64,000 nucleotides of DNA from Clostridium senegalense JC122 (GCF_000285575.1 NZ_HE611050.1:893741-957740); one strand, 5' to 3'. Shown: positions 1 to 9,919, counted from the first letter of the stretch. Notes: generated from the letters alone by a model not told the origin. Translations and numbers: made by a program.

Positions 1-168
1 TTCTAATAATCCTACCCTTACACTATACTTACCCGTTATAAAAGGTTCTACTTTTAGTGCATCATGTTCCTTATCCCCTATGCCTCCACTACTATCACAA
101 GCTATAACCATTATTTTTTCTTTATCTATATCTACACATACTAAATCTCTCACTTTATTTCCTATCAT
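1..168 (-). CDS. AIR synthase-related protein (CblS-like), N-terminal part
   Basis: This is the first 56 codons of a gene that runs off the left edge. ATG is at 168, with a GGTG ribosome site just upstream. The start reads MIGNKVRDLVCVDID and continues with ACDSSGGIGDKEHDALKV. This resembles the N-terminus of clostridial AIR-synthase/selenophosphate-synthetase-fold proteins of the alpha-ribazole kinase (CblS) type, where the Asp-Ser-Gly-Gly segment lies in the ATP/metal site. The assignment is by recalled family resemblance only. The catalytic C-terminal half is outside the window, so substrate cannot be judged. Alternatives are another member of the PurM-like superfamily. Confidence 0.6.
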   Translation of the reverse strand, partial: MIGNKVRDLVCVDIDKEKIMVIACDSSGGIGDKEHDALKVEPFITGKYSVRVGLLE

Positions 169-465
169 ATGTTAAACACCTACTCTTTAATTTTTTAAAT
201 ATGTTAATTCTACAAATAAATTATATCAAAGTAATCTATAAATGCCATGAATTTTTCAAATTTATGTTATAATTTTATATAAACTTATTTAACTATCAAA
301 TAATAAAATTTAAGATTAATATCATACTAATAATACTAAAGACATTTTTATTTTTTATTAATGTATAGACAATTATACATATGAACTAACTTAGTTAATA
401 CAACTAAAGAACTTATTTTAATATTAAATAATTATAAATATTATGCCGTACAAAAGGAGAAAAAT

Positions 466-1083
466 ATGAATAAAGTAAATTTTAAAGGTAGTGTAATGCT
501 TAATCCTACACCTGTAGTATTAGTTACATCTAAAAATAGAGAAGATAATATAAATGTCTTTACTGTTGGATGGATAAGTACTGTGTGTACAAAAGAACCT
601 ATCTTAGCAATGGGAATTAGGCCAGAAAGATTAAGCTATGATTATATAAAAGAAAGTAAAGAATGTGTAATTAACCTTACTACTAAAGATATGGTTAAAA
701 TGGTAGACTATTGTGGAGTCGTTAGTGGTAAAAAAATTGATAAAATTAAACACCTAGGAATTAAATTAAATGATGCTGTTAAAATAAATACTCCATCTTT
801 AGAAGAATCTCCAGTTGCTTTAGAATGTAAATTAAAGTCTATCACACCACTTGGAACTCATGACTTATTTTTGTTAGAAGTTCTAAATGTTAAAGTAAAT
901 GAGGATTTAATTGACGATAATGGTAAAATACATTTTGAAAAAGCTAATTTAATTAGTTATTGTCATGGTGAATACTTTGCTTTAAATACTAAGCCTTTAG
1001 GTAAATTTGGCTATTCTATAATGAAAAAGAAGACTGCTAAACGAAAACTTAATGAAAAAAATAAACAAAAATTCAAAAAATGA
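466..1083 (+). CDS. flavin reductase family protein
   Basis: A 205-residue protein starting at ATG behind an AAGGAGAAAAAT ribosome site. It matches the flavin reductase/flavoredoxin (FMN-binding split-barrel) family: an N-terminal PTPVVLVTSKN strand, then FTVGWISTVCTKEPILAMGIRPERLSYDYI, which in this family lines the FMN pocket, and a FVINL-like strand (CVINLTTKD). Such proteins bind FMN and use it to pass electrons in the cytoplasm, commonly in anaerobes, but the partner is unknown. The last ~20 residues are a Lys/Arg/Asn-rich tail that looks disordered. It appears to be monocistronic; the next gene starts ~400 bases downstream after a repeat-rich gap. Confidence 0.85.
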   Translation: MNKVNFKGSVMLNPTPVVLVTSKNREDNINVFTVGWISTVCTKEPILAMGIRPERLSYDYIKESKECVINLTTKDMVKMVDYCGVVSGKKIDKIKHLGIKLNDAVKINTPSLEESPVALECKLKSITPLGTHDLFLLEVLNVKVNEDLIDDNGKIHFEKANLISYCHGEYFALNTKPLGKFGYSIMKKKTAKRKLNEKNKQKFKK

Positions 1084-1169
1084 TTTATGGAGCATATGTT
1101 TTGTTACGCCTATCCTTCTTATTATGGATGTACAATTTAAATATAGATTCAATCAATTTTATATCTTAA

Positions 1170-1300
1170 TTTCAAGGTTTAATGCTTGTAATTGGATGAA
1201 ACTCACTATTCAGTTTCATCCTAAACTCTTAATTCTTAACTTTTAACTAACTATACTTGACTTATAGCAAAGATTTGATAAGTAAACTTAAATATAAGGT
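1170..1300. repeat. short interspersed repeat (type 2), copy a
   Basis: This intergenic segment contains a perfect 10-bp hairpin, GGATGAAACT with AGTTTCATCC (1195-1222). It is followed by CTTAACTTTTAACTAACTATA and an AAACTTAAATAT stretch. The same order (GAAACT...AGTTTCATCC, then CTTAACTTTTAACTAACTATA, then AAATTTAAATAT) recurs at about 60838-60976. No T-run follows the hairpin, so it is not a good terminator. An apparent 64-codon reading frame across 1052-1246 was not accepted as a gene. The rest of the 1084-1479 gap is plain AT-rich DNA. Confidence 0.5.
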
Positions 1301-1479
1301 TGCATAACTATAATTTTTTTAATTAGTTTTTATTAAATTAGAAAATTATATCAAACTTAACTTTTATATAATAATAAAAAACAAAATTTTTTGACTATAA
1401 TCTATAAATATATATTAAAAAATCTTTGAACTAAATAATATATTTATTAACTTATTTATTTAAGAAAGGTAGTGAATTT

Positions 1480-3383
1480 ATGAATTTTTTAAAGTAGCTT
1501 CCGCTTGTCCTATAACGAATGTGGCAGATGTAAACTTTAATATTAATGAAATTAAAAAATGCATTTTAAATGGATTAAAACAAGATTGTAATTTAATAGT
1601 TTTTCCTGAACTAAGCATAACATCATATAGTTGTGGTGATTTATTTTTTCAAAACAAATTATTAATTGAAAGTGAAAAAGGCATATCTGAACTATGTGAA
1701 TATTCAAAGAAAAAAAATATAATTATCTCTGTTGGTGCACCAATTTTACATAAAAATTGTTTATTTAATTGCGCTGTAGTTATATTTGATGGAAAAGTTA
1801 TTGGTATTATTCCTAAAATCCATTTACCTAACTACTCTGAATTCTATGAAAAACGTTGGTTTACTAGTGGACTTAATATTATTGATGAAACTGTAAGCCT
1901 TAGCTTTCAAGAAGATATTCCATTTGGAACAAATATTATATTTTCTGCTGAAAATGCCAAAATAGGTTTTGAAGTATGTGAAGATTTATGGGTAACTATA
2001 CCACCTAGTAGTTATTTAAGTTTATGTGGTGCTAATATAATTTGTAACTTATCATCTTCTAATGAATTAGTTGGAAAAGCTGAGGTTAGAAGGAACCTGG
2101 TTAAAAATCAAAGTTCAAGATGCATTGGTAGTTATATATATTCATCATCTGGTGTCTTTGAATCTTCTACCGATGTATTATTTAGTGGACATTTAATAAT
2201 TTCTGAAAATGGTAGCACCCTTGCAGAAAATGAAAGATTTCAAAGAGAAAATGAGATAATAACTGGAATAATTGATCTAGATAAACTCAACAACGAGAGA
2301 TTAAAAAATATAAGTTTTAGAGATAGTATGTGTTTATGTCCTTTCACACCAAAAATAATTGACATAAATATAAAAAATACTTCCATCAATAGTTTTGATA
2401 GAACTATAGATAAACTTCCTTTTGTACCTAAAACAGAATCTGAACGAGAATCAAGATGTAAAGAAATATTTAACATTCAAACAGCTGCATTAGCTAAACG
2501 TCTTTGTCACACAAAACTTAAAAATGCTGTTATAGGTATTTCTGGTGGATTAGACTCTACTCTTGCACTATTAGTAGTTGTTAAAACTTTTGATATGCTT
2601 GGATTAAACAGAAAAAACATAAAAACAATTACTATGCCAGGATTTGGTACTACTGATAGAACCTATATAAATGCATTAAAACTTTGTGAAAATTTAGGTA
2701 CCGAGCTTAAAGAAATAAATATTGTAGATGCTTGTATACAACATTTTAAAGACATCGGTCATGATCCATCTATACATGATGTTACTTATGAAAATGTTCA
2801 AGCAAGAGAAAGAACTCAAATATTAATGGATATTGCAAACAAAAATGCGGGACTTCTAATTGGAACTGGTGATTTATCAGAACTTGCATTAGGTTGGTGT
2901 ACTTATAACGGTGATCATATGTCTATGTATTCTGTTAACTGCTCTATTCCTAAGACATTGGTGAGATATTTAGTTGAATACGTTGCAGAAAAGGAATTAG
3001 ATGGTACTGCTTCAGAAGTTCTTATGGATATATTAGATACTCCTGTAAGTCCTGAATTACTGCCAAAAAACAAAGAAGGTAAAATAGCTCAAAAAACTGA
3101 AGATATTGTAGGCCCTTATGAACTACATGACTTTTTCTTATTCCACTTTATAAAGCAAGGTGCTACTCCTGAAAAACTTCTATTTTTAAGTGAAAATGCC
3201 TTTGGCGATGAATATACTAAAGATGAAATTTTAAAATGGAGAAATATGTTTCTTAAAAGATTTTTTACTCAGCAATTTAAACGTTCTTGTATGCCTGATG
3301 GTCCAAAAGTAGGTTCTATAAGTCTTTCACCTAGAGGTGATTTAAGAATGCCATCAGACGCGAGCTATAATAGTTTTATATAG
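1480..3383 (+). CDS. nadE: glutamine-dependent NAD(+) synthetase (single-base break near the start)
   Basis: Makes NAD from deamido-NAD, ATP and glutamine. The N-terminal nitrilase-type glutaminase domain shows the Glu-Lys-Cys triad (Glu in FPELS, Lys in IPKIH, Cys in FEVCEDLW; residues 30, 99 and 153 counted from the GTG at 1521). The C-terminal synthetase domain has the ATP loop SGGLDS at 341-346. The open frame from GTG 1521 has no ribosome site and lacks the family N-terminus. ATG 1480, behind AAAGGTAGTG, gives Met-Asn-Phe-Leu-Lys-stop. A one-base shift in the T6 run (1485-1490) turns this into [14 protein letters not shown] joined to VADVNFN, the expected start. Total about 634 residues, normal for the family. 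Cause of the break is discussed in the findings. Confidence 0.93.
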
Positions 3384-3412
3384 GAGTTTAGAACATTATT
3401 AAAATAAAAAAT

Positions 3413-3449
3413 GCATCGTTTATGATTAATTTTAAATCATAGACGATGC
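3413..3449. terminator. bidirectional terminator between nadE and the chromate-transporter genes
   Basis: Long hairpin with arms GCATCGTTTATGATT and AATCATAGACGATGC. T-rich tracts flank both sides, so it can serve nadE on the plus strand and the convergent transporter pair on the minus strand. Confidence 0.85.
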
Positions 3450-3455
3450 TCATTT

Positions 3456-3974
3456 TTAATAAAACACAATTCCTAAAACCGCTGAAATTACTATTATTAA
3501 TATAGGATGTATTTTAGTTTTAAAGAGCATAACCCCTATTATTGCTCCTATTATTAAACTTTTTAAATCTACATATGCTGTTTTACTTAAAGATATAAAC
3601 ACACCAATTATAAGACCAATAAGTGCTGGCTTCATTCCTGATAATGCTGAATTTAGTAATGTAGATTCCTTAAATTTTGTAAAAAAGAAATATGCAAGTG
3701 TAACTAATATAAAAGACGTAGTCACAACTCCAAGAGTTGCCACAATACTTCCTAATACTCCACTTACCTTATATCCAGTAAAAGTAGCACAATTTATTGC
3801 AACTGGTCCTGGAGTCATTTGAGATATACCAATTATATCTACAAATTCTGTAGCACTAATCCATTTATTACTGTTAACCACTTCATTTTCTATAAGGGAT
3901 AAAATGGCATATCCTCCACCAAAGCCAAAAGTGCCAACCTTTAAAAAAGCTAAATAAAGTTTTAAAAGTACCAT
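3456..3974 (-). CDS. chromate transporter half-subunit
   Basis: A 172-residue membrane protein with the CHR-family N-terminal signature FGGGYAILSLIENEVV and the MTPGPVAINCATFTGYKVSG motif, followed by four or five hydrophobic segments. Single-domain (short-chain) CHR proteins normally work as a pair of unequal halves, and the gene immediately upstream (3978-4514) encodes the partner with only 3 bases between them. The characterised family exports chromate or sulfate-like anions; the substrate here is not shown by the sequence. It ends against the shared terminator. Confidence 0.9.
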   Translation of the reverse strand: MVLLKLYLAFLKVGTFGFGGGYAILSLIENEVVNSNKWISATEFVDIIGISQMTPGPVAINCATFTGYKVSGVLGSIVATLGVVTTSFILVTLAYFFFTKFKESTLLNSALSGMKPALIGLIIGVFISLSKTAYVDLKSLIIGAIIGVMLFKTKIHPILIIVISAVLGIVFY

Positions 3975-3977
3975 ATT

Positions 3978-4514
3978 CTATGACACCTTCTTTCTATTGG
4001 AAATTATCCCATATAAAGCAGCTAAAATAATTATTATAACAGGATTTACATTTAAAAAAGCAGTAAGTAACACAGTAACTATAACAATAATTATATTATT
4101 AGTAGATTTTTTTACCGATTTACTAAGACTAACTACTGCTACTAAGACAAGCAATGGAACTGCTGCATTTATTCCACTAAACATTCTTTCTACAATAGCT
4201 AAGTTTCTAAATCTTGAAAAAAACATAGCTATAATAAGTATTATACCAAAGGATGGTAGAGTTACTCCCAATAGCCCTAGAATGGCACCTGGAAATTTTC
4301 CAATTTTATATCCAATAAATGTAGATGAATTTACTGCTAATGCCCCTGGGAAACTTTGAGCTATAACTAATATTTCAAGAAACTCATCTTTAGATAACCA
4401 TTGATTTACTTCAACAACTTCCTTTTCTATAAGTGGAATCATTGCATACCCTCCACCAAAAGTAAAACTACCTATTTTAAGAAACGTGAAAAACATTTTT
4501 AGAAGCTTTTGCAT
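3978..4514 (-). CDS. chromate transporter half-subunit
   Basis: A 178-residue partner of the downstream gene and the first gene of a two-gene operon. It carries FGGGYAMIPLIEKEVVEVNQWL and AQSFPGALAVNSSTFIGYKIG, the same two CHR-family motifs as its neighbour, in a hydrophobic protein with several transmembrane segments. The ribosome site is GAGGTAATT before ATG 4514. The two halves are probably inserted in opposite orientation to form one anion carrier, as known for short-chain CHR pairs. The promoter must lie in the ~120-base divergent gap shared with the yaaR-like gene. Confidence 0.9.
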   Translation of the reverse strand: MQKLLKMFFTFLKIGSFTFGGGYAMIPLIEKEVVEVNQWLSKDEFLEILVIAQSFPGALAVNSSTFIGYKIGKFPGAILGLLGVTLPSFGIILIIAMFFSRFRNLAIVERMFSGINAAVPLLVLVAVVSLSKSVKKSTNNIIIVIVTVLLTAFLNVNPVIIIILAALYGIISNRKKVS

Positions 4515-4632
4515 ATAATTACCTCTCTTTATATAATAATATATGAACTTATAATTTATTTTTGAAGATATCTTAATAAAATTATACTACATTCCGATAA
4601 TAAATATAGAGTATCTATAAGAGGTGTTTAAT

Positions 4633-5055
4633 ATGGAAATATCAAAATTAAGAAATAGTCCACAAATCCAAAGAAGTGGTTCTAAAATAAATAAGCAATC
4701 AGACTTTTCTAAGAACTTTAACTTTGCTCAACAAAAAAAATCTGAAGAACAATTAAAACAAATGTTAAAAAATATAAAAAACAAAGGAACAAAATTAGTA
4801 GCAAGTAAAAATTATGCTGATGTTAAAGCTTATAAGAGAGAGATTAAGGCCTATTTAGAATCAGTGCTTGCTTTTATGTATTCAGTAAAAAAAGATACAA
4901 GTTTCTGGCAAACTCAATATTTCATTACAGTTGATATAATAGATAAAAAATTAGAAGAACTAACACAAGATTTATTAAATGAACAGAAAGAAAATTTAGA
5001 TGTAGGAAGTACTGTTGATGAAATAACAGGTCTTATAGTTGATATTTATAAATAA
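4633..5055 (+). CDS. YaaR family protein (DUF327)
   Basis: A 140-residue, charged, mostly helical cytoplasmic protein. I chose ATG 4633 because GAGGTG (4621-4626) is then its ribosome site; an upstream GTG at 4624 is part of that site. The family hallmark is a Gln/Lys-rich N-terminal part followed by the conserved block around YKREIKAYLESVLAFMYSVKKDTSF and a C-terminal IIDKKLEELTQDLL helix. This matches YaaR/DUF327, found next to replication and recombination genes in many Firmicutes. Function is not established. It stands alone here between divergent and convergent neighbours. Confidence 0.85.
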   Translation: MEISKLRNSPQIQRSGSKINKQSDFSKNFNFAQQKKSEEQLKQMLKNIKNKGTKLVASKNYADVKAYKREIKAYLESVLAFMYSVKKDTSFWQTQYFITVDIIDKKLEELTQDLLNEQKENLDVGSTVDEITGLIVDIYK

Positions 5056-5082
5056 GTTAATTACCTATTTATAACATAAAAA

Positions 5083-5103
5083 AACAGCCATAATATGGCT
5101 GTT
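5083..5103. terminator. bidirectional terminator, yaaR-like gene and MFS gene
   Basis: Hairpin AACAGCCATA / TATGGCTGTT, preceded by A7 on the plus strand, which reads as a T-run on the minus strand. It lies 11 bases beyond the stop of the convergent MFS gene. Confidence 0.8.
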
Positions 5104-5113
5104 CTCATTAAAA

Positions 5114-6451
5114 CTAAGAAGCTACTTCTTCTTCTTCATTTTCACTTTGAGGTCTATTAAATTTCTTAGTAAATTGTGTAAGTAATATTACTATTGCTAT
5201 TGAATAGATAACTGCTGTTACATAATATGCTATTCTATATCCTGAATCACCTAAGAAGTTTTCGTTGAAAAGGAATCCTGCTGTAAATAGACCTGCTAAT
5301 ATTGTTACAATTGCTTGTGATACGAATATTACTGAACTATAAGCTGGTCTTAATTCTTTAGTAACAAATTCCATTGGCAATGATTGAACTATTGGATTTG
5401 CTGCATTCATAAATCCTGCCCTAAAGAATAATCCTGCCCCTACTGCAAGTACCATCATTCCCCCAAATTTATCACCATTTCCTATAATTAGCATGAAAGG
5501 AACTGAAATTGCTGATAATAATGATATAGCACCAACTCTACCAAATTTCTTCGAGAACCATGGTGAGAACATCATAAATATAACCATTGCTATTGTTTGA
5601 AGTGATATAAGAAATGATACTGTTGCTCTATCTATTCCTAAAGTTCCTAAGAATATTGTAAAGTAAGGAACTATTAATGATGCACCAAATCTTATTAATC
5701 CATTATACACTAAGTATAATAGCGCATATTTATTACAAAGTACTCTCCAATCAATTTTAGTTTTACCTTTTTCATCTTGGTGTCCTGCATAATCTTCTTT
5801 AACTTCTTTTAATAATAATAATGGTATCGTAGCAAGAACTGCAATTACCACAAATATTAAGAACACATCAGTATGTGCAGATATGTATGCTGCGTTTTGA
5901 GCTGTAGTAAATTCTGCTGTTTTAGTTGATAATGCCTGTGCTTGGTCATAAGCAATTCCAAGTCTTGAGGCAAATCTCCAAACTATTAATGCACCACCTG
6001 TAAAACTTGCTAATGCCATTCCTGCAACATTAGAATACATTGTTCTTGAGAAAACTTTATCTCTTTCATCTTCAGTAGTATACTGTGTTAAAAATGGTGG
6101 TAATACTGCATCAAATAAGTATAATCCTAAAATTAATACAAGAGTTATACAACTTACTGAAAACCAGCTTCTTGTAAAACTTATTAATATCAATCCAGCT
6201 ATACTAACAACTCCGCCAGCTACAAGTATTTTTTTATATCCCATTTTAACTATAGCTGCTACTAATCCTGCAGTTAATAATGTAGCTATACCTGTATATA
6301 TTGTGTAACTATTTACTATTGTAGGCTGAGCTTGCTTTAAAAATGTTATAAGTGTATCATTTACAATACCACTTAATATGCCCATAAATAAATAACTAAT
6401 GAAAAACATTCTACTATTATGTTTGTAACGTTTTAATATCTCTTCATTCAT
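5114..6451 (-). CDS. MFS transporter
   Basis: A 445-residue protein with about twelve hydrophobic segments in two halves. They are separated near residues 215-235 by a charged loop (KEVKEDYAGHQDEKGKTKIDW). The C-terminus is acidic (ENEEEE), as in cytoplasmic tails. This layout fits the major facilitator superfamily, secondary carriers in the cell membrane. No substrate-specific motif is recognised, so export of a drug or uptake of a small solute are both possible. It is a single gene with its own 3' hairpin. Upstream lies a GC-rich palindrome that may be an operator. Confidence 0.85.
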   Translation of the reverse strand: MNEEILKRYKHNSRMFFISYLFMGILSGIVNDTLITFLKQAQPTIVNSYTIYTGIATLLTAGLVAAIVKMGYKKILVAGGVVSIAGLILISFTRSWFSVSCITLVLILGLYLFDAVLPPFLTQYTTEDERDKVFSRTMYSNVAGMALASFTGGALIVWRFASRLGIAYDQAQALSTKTAEFTTAQNAAYISAHTDVFLIFVVIAVLATIPLLLLKEVKEDYAGHQDEKGKTKIDWRVLCNKYALLYLVYNGLIRFGASLIVPYFTIFLGTLGIDRATVSFLISLQTIAMVIFMMFSPWFSKKFGRVGAISLLSAISVPFMLIIGNGDKFGGMMVLAVGAGLFFRAGFMNAANPIVQSLPMEFVTKELRPAYSSVIFVSQAIVTILAGLFTAGFLFNENFLGDSGYRIAYYVTAVIYSIAIVILLTQFTKKFNRPQSENEEEEVAS

Positions 6452-6542
6452 ACAATCATCCCCCTATAATATACATACTTTAATTAACCCTTTATATAAT
6501 TTCATACGAGAGAACACTTTTATGTAACAATATTTTATAACC

Positions 6543-6554
6543 CTCTGGCCAGAG
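6543..6554. promoter_or_regulatory. perfect palindrome upstream of MFS gene, possible operator
   Basis: The 12-bp palindrome CTCTGGCCAGAG stands out as GC-rich in otherwise ~85% AT intergenic DNA, 92 bases upstream of the MFS start codon. This is a plausible repressor site, but no cognate regulator is encoded beside it. Confidence 0.4.
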
Positions 6555-6559
6555 ACAAT

Positions 6560-7190
6560 ATATATTGTTAAGCAATTCATAATTTATTTACATTTGTTTC
6601 TCAACTAGTACTATAATACACATTTTTTTGAAAATCAAGATATTATTTAAAATTAAGAAAGTTTAGAATATTCTTTAAATTTTATAGTTTTTAATAAATA
6701 TTTATGAATTTTTTATTTATTTTATATATATTTATTTTCATTTTTGTAACAATTTTGTGAATATTGTTTCATTTATTTTATTTTTTATTTATTTTATTTT
6801 TTGTTACAAATAATGGATTTGTTTTCTGTTAAATTTTATTTTAATTTATATAAATAAAATTTTAATACATATTTCACATTTCTATTACTATACAATATAA
6901 AATATCATTTATAATTTACATTTAAATTTTAAGTATGTTTTTAAATTTCATAAATTTTTTTCATAAAATAAAACTAATATTATAAAATCTTACACTAGTA
7001 ATTTTAATAATTTTTATTTTTCAGTAAAATTTATTGTTATTGAAACAATAATATTTCTCTTATATATAAACATATTAAATATAATATCAATTTTTAAACA
7101 TGATATATTTAAATCTTTTAAAGTTAATCATATTTTTTTTAATTATGTTGATACTAATTATTAGGCTAATATTATTCTTTCAATCATAAA
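6560..7190. other. AT-rich intergenic region
   Basis: About 630 bases of extremely AT-rich DNA between the divergent MFS and P-ATPase genes, with long T/A tracts around 6770-6800. I find no reading frame with a ribosome site, no tRNA and no recognisable riboswitch. It must contain both promoters. Confidence 0.5.
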
Positions 7191-7225
7191 ATATAATGAA
7201 TACAATTAATAGAGGTGATATATTA

Positions 7226-9889
7226 ATGTGGTTTAACAAAACAACGGAAGATGTTCTTAATCTCCTAAATTCCAATTTAGATAATGGACTTTCTTCAGAT
7301 CAAGTATTAGAACATAAATCTAAATATGGACTCAATAAATTTACTACTAAAAAACCTAAGACTAAGCTCCAAATGTTCTTTTCACAATTAAACGATATGA
7401 TGATTTATATATTATTAGTTGCAGCCGTTTTATCTGCTGTAGTTGGAGAAACAAGTGATTCAATAATTATTTTAATAGTAATTCTTATTAATGCTATAGT
7501 TGGTATGATTCAAGAAGCTAAAGCAGAAAAAGCCTTAGATGCATTAAAGGAACTTTCTACGCCTAAAGCTCTTGTAAAAAGAGATGGAGTAATTGTTGAA
7601 ATTCCTTCTGAAGATGTAGTTCCTGGCGATATAGTTATAATAGATGCTGGCAGATATATACCTTGTGATATACGTTTAATAGAAAGTGCCAATTTAAAAA
7701 TTGAAGAATCAGCTTTAACAGGTGAATCTGTCCCTGTGGATAAAGATGCTAATATTACGATTGAAAATGAAGAAATTGCTCTTGGTGATCAAAAAAACAT
7801 GGTCTTCATGTCGACTTTAGCCACTTACGGACGTGGTATAGGTATTGCTGTTGCAACAGGTATGGATACTGAAATTGGTAAAATTGCTAAGATGCTTGAT
7901 ACAGATGAATCAGAACAAACACCACTACAAAAAAAACTTGAACAACTTGGTAAATACCTTGGTTTTGCTGCTATAGCTATAAGTATAATAATGTTTGTAG
8001 TCGGTATTTTACAAAATAGAGACATTTTAGATATGTTTATAACTTCTATAAGTTTAGCCGTTGCTGCTATCCCTGAAGGATTGCCTGCAATTGTTACTAT
8101 TGTACTTGCAATTGGCGTTCAAAAAATGATAAAACAAAATGCCATAATAAGAAAACTACCTGCTGTTGAAACTCTTGGTTCTGTGAATGTTATTTGTTCT
8201 GATAAAACTGGTACATTGACTCAAAACAAGATGACAGTAACAAAATTTTATTGTAATAATAACCTAAATGATATCGAAAACCTAAATATGAATGATCCTG
8301 TAGAAAAATTACTAATAGAAAATTTAGTTCTTTGTAATGATGCCACTTCTAGTGAAGATTCTAAAACAGGAGACCCTACTGAAATAGCATTACTAGATAT
8401 CGGAAACAAATATAATTTAACTAAACTAGACGCTAACAAGAATCATCCAAGAGTTGGTGAAATTCCATTTGACTCTGATAGGAAACTTATGAGCACTATA
8501 AATAAATTCTCTAATGAGTCTTTTGTATTAACTAAAGGTGCAATTGATAACCTTTTAAATTTGTGTACTAAAATATATTTAAACAATGAAATAAAAGATT
8601 TAACTACAGAACTTAAAGATTCAATCTTAAAAGCCTCATATAAAATGTCTGATGATGCTCTAAGAGTTTTAGGAGCTGCATATAAAACAGTTGAAGATTC
8701 TTCCAACTTAAAAGAAAATGATGTGGAAAAAGATCTTATATTTATAGGATTAGTAGGAATGATAGATCCTCCTAGACTAGAAGTTAAAGATTCAATAGAA
8801 ATTTGCAAAAACTCTGGAATAAAAACAATAATGATAACTGGTGATCATAAAAATACTGCTTTTGCCATAGCTAAAGATTTAAATATAGCTACAGATTCAT
8901 CACAAGTTATATCCGGAGCTGAATTAGATAAAATATCAGATGAGGAACTTGCAAACTCTATAGATAATCTTAGAGTTTTTGCAAGAGTTTCACCAGAACA
9001 CAAAGTAAAAATTGTTAAAGCTATTAAATCAAAAGACAATATAGTTTCCATGACTGGTGATGGAGTTAATGATGCACCTTCATTGAAAGCTGCTGACATA
9101 GGCGTTGCTATGGGAATAACCGGTACAGACGTTGCAAAAGGTGCAGCTGATATGGTTCTTACAGATGATAATTTTTCTACTATCGTTTCAGCAATTAAAG
9201 AAGGACGAAATATTTTTAATAATATTAAAAAATCTGTTATTTTCTTAATTTCTTGCAATGCTGGTGAGATAGTCAGTCTATTTCTTGCAATTTTACTAGG
9301 TTGGGCTGCTCCACTTAGTGCAACACATATATTGTGGGTAAATTTAATAACTGATACTTTTCCAGCATTAGCATTAGGTGTAGATCCTGGTGATAAGGAT
9401 GTTATGAATAAGCATCCTAGAAATGCTAAAGACAGTTTATTTAAAGGATCAATATTCACACTAATATTTAACGGTTTTTTAATTGGACTTTTAACATTAA
9501 TAGCCTTTGTTTATGGAGCTAAAGTTTATGGTGGTTCTGACATAGCTTTATCAAACATACCTGATAAAATTCTTATTCATGCTCAAACGTTAGCTTTTAC
9601 TGTATTAAGTAGTACTCAGCTTGCTCACTCATTAAATATGAGAAATGAAAGTAAATCCATATTTTCTATTGGTGTGTTTTCCAATAAATATTTAATTAGT
9701 TCTATAATACTAGGACTATTGCTACAATTTTTAGTTATAACAATACCACCGATAGCTACATTATTTGGAGTTTATAAACTTACTTTAAATGATTGGATTT
9801 TTGTACTATTAATTAGTTTAGTGCCAATTATAATAAATGAAATTTTAAAGTTTTTCAAAAGAAGTAGTGAAAAAAAAGTTAGAGATTAA
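7226..9889 (+). CDS. calcium-transporting P-type ATPase (P2A-like)
   Basis: An 887-residue cation pump of the plasma membrane. I chose ATG 7226 because AGAGGTGAT precedes it; the ATG at 7196 has no such site. Features in order: N-terminal cation-ATPase domain, two transmembrane helices near 55-100, actuator motif LTGESVPV, the TM4 ion site AAIPEGLPA, the phosphorylation motif CSDKTGTLT (Asp at about 326), the nucleotide domain, the hinge motif MTGDGVNDAPSLK, and a C-terminal six-helix membrane domain. The PEGLPA motif and length fit SERCA/PMR1-type bacterial Ca2+ ATPases, which expel Ca2+ using ATP. Mn2+ transport is an alternative. It is monocistronic, ending in a strong terminator that overlaps its stop. 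Confidence 0.92.
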   Translation: MWFNKTTEDVLNLLNSNLDNGLSSDQVLEHKSKYGLNKFTTKKPKTKLQMFFSQLNDMMIYILLVAAVLSAVVGETSDSIIILIVILINAIVGMIQEAKAEKALDALKELSTPKALVKRDGVIVEIPSEDVVPGDIVIIDAGRYIPCDIRLIESANLKIEESALTGESVPVDKDANITIENEEIALGDQKNMVFMSTLATYGRGIGIAVATGMDTEIGKIAKMLDTDESEQTPLQKKLEQLGKYLGFAAIAISIIMFVVGILQNRDILDMFITSISLAVAAIPEGLPAIVTIVLAIGVQKMIKQNAIIRKLPAVETLGSVNVICSDKTGTLTQNKMTVTKFYCNNNLNDIENLNMNDPVEKLLIENLVLCNDATSSEDSKTGDPTEIALLDIGNKYNLTKLDANKNHPRVGEIPFDSDRKLMSTINKFSNESFVLTKGAIDNLLNLCTKIYLNNEIKDLTTELKDSILKASYKMSDDALRVLGAAYKTVEDSSNLKENDVEKDLIFIGLVGMIDPPRLEVKDSIEICKNSGIKTIMITGDHKNTAFAIAKDLNIATDSSQVISGAELDKISDEELANSIDNLRVFARVSPEHKVKIVKAIKSKDNIVSMTGDGVNDAPSLKAADIGVAMGITGTDVAKGAADMVLTDDNFSTIVSAIKEGRNIFNNIKKSVIFLISCNAGEIVSLFLAILLGWAAPLSATHILWVNLITDTFPALALGVDPGDKDVMNKHPRNAKDSLFKGSIFTLIFNGFLIGLLTLIAFVYGAKVYGGSDIALSNIPDKILIHAQTLAFTVLSSTQLAHSLNMRNESKSIFSIGVFSNKYLISSIILGLLLQFLVITIPPIATLFGVYKLTLNDWIFVLLISLVPIIINEILKFFKRSSEKKVRD

Positions 9890-9903
9890 TCTCTAACTTT
9901 TTT
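9872..9903 (+). terminator. terminator of the P-type ATPase gene
   Basis: Nearly perfect hairpin AAAAAAGTTAGAGAT / ATCTCTAACTTTTTT that includes the stop codon and ends in a T-run. It can also act for the convergent cvfB gene. Confidence 0.85.
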
Positions 9904-9919
9904 CTTATTTCTATTAATT

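Noticed and set aside
1052..1246. 64-codon plus-strand reading frame after the flavin reductase
   Set aside because: It overlaps the upstream gene, has no ribosome site, and crosses the type 2 repeat with its hairpin; composition does not look coding.
3997..4359. 120-codon frame on the plus strand inside the chromate-transporter gene
   Set aside because: It is the antisense of a well-supported membrane protein gene and lacks initiation signals.
8845..9459. 204-codon minus-strand frame inside the P-type ATPase
   Set aside because: It mirrors the conserved hinge and membrane region of the ATPase; no ribosome site and no family resemblance.
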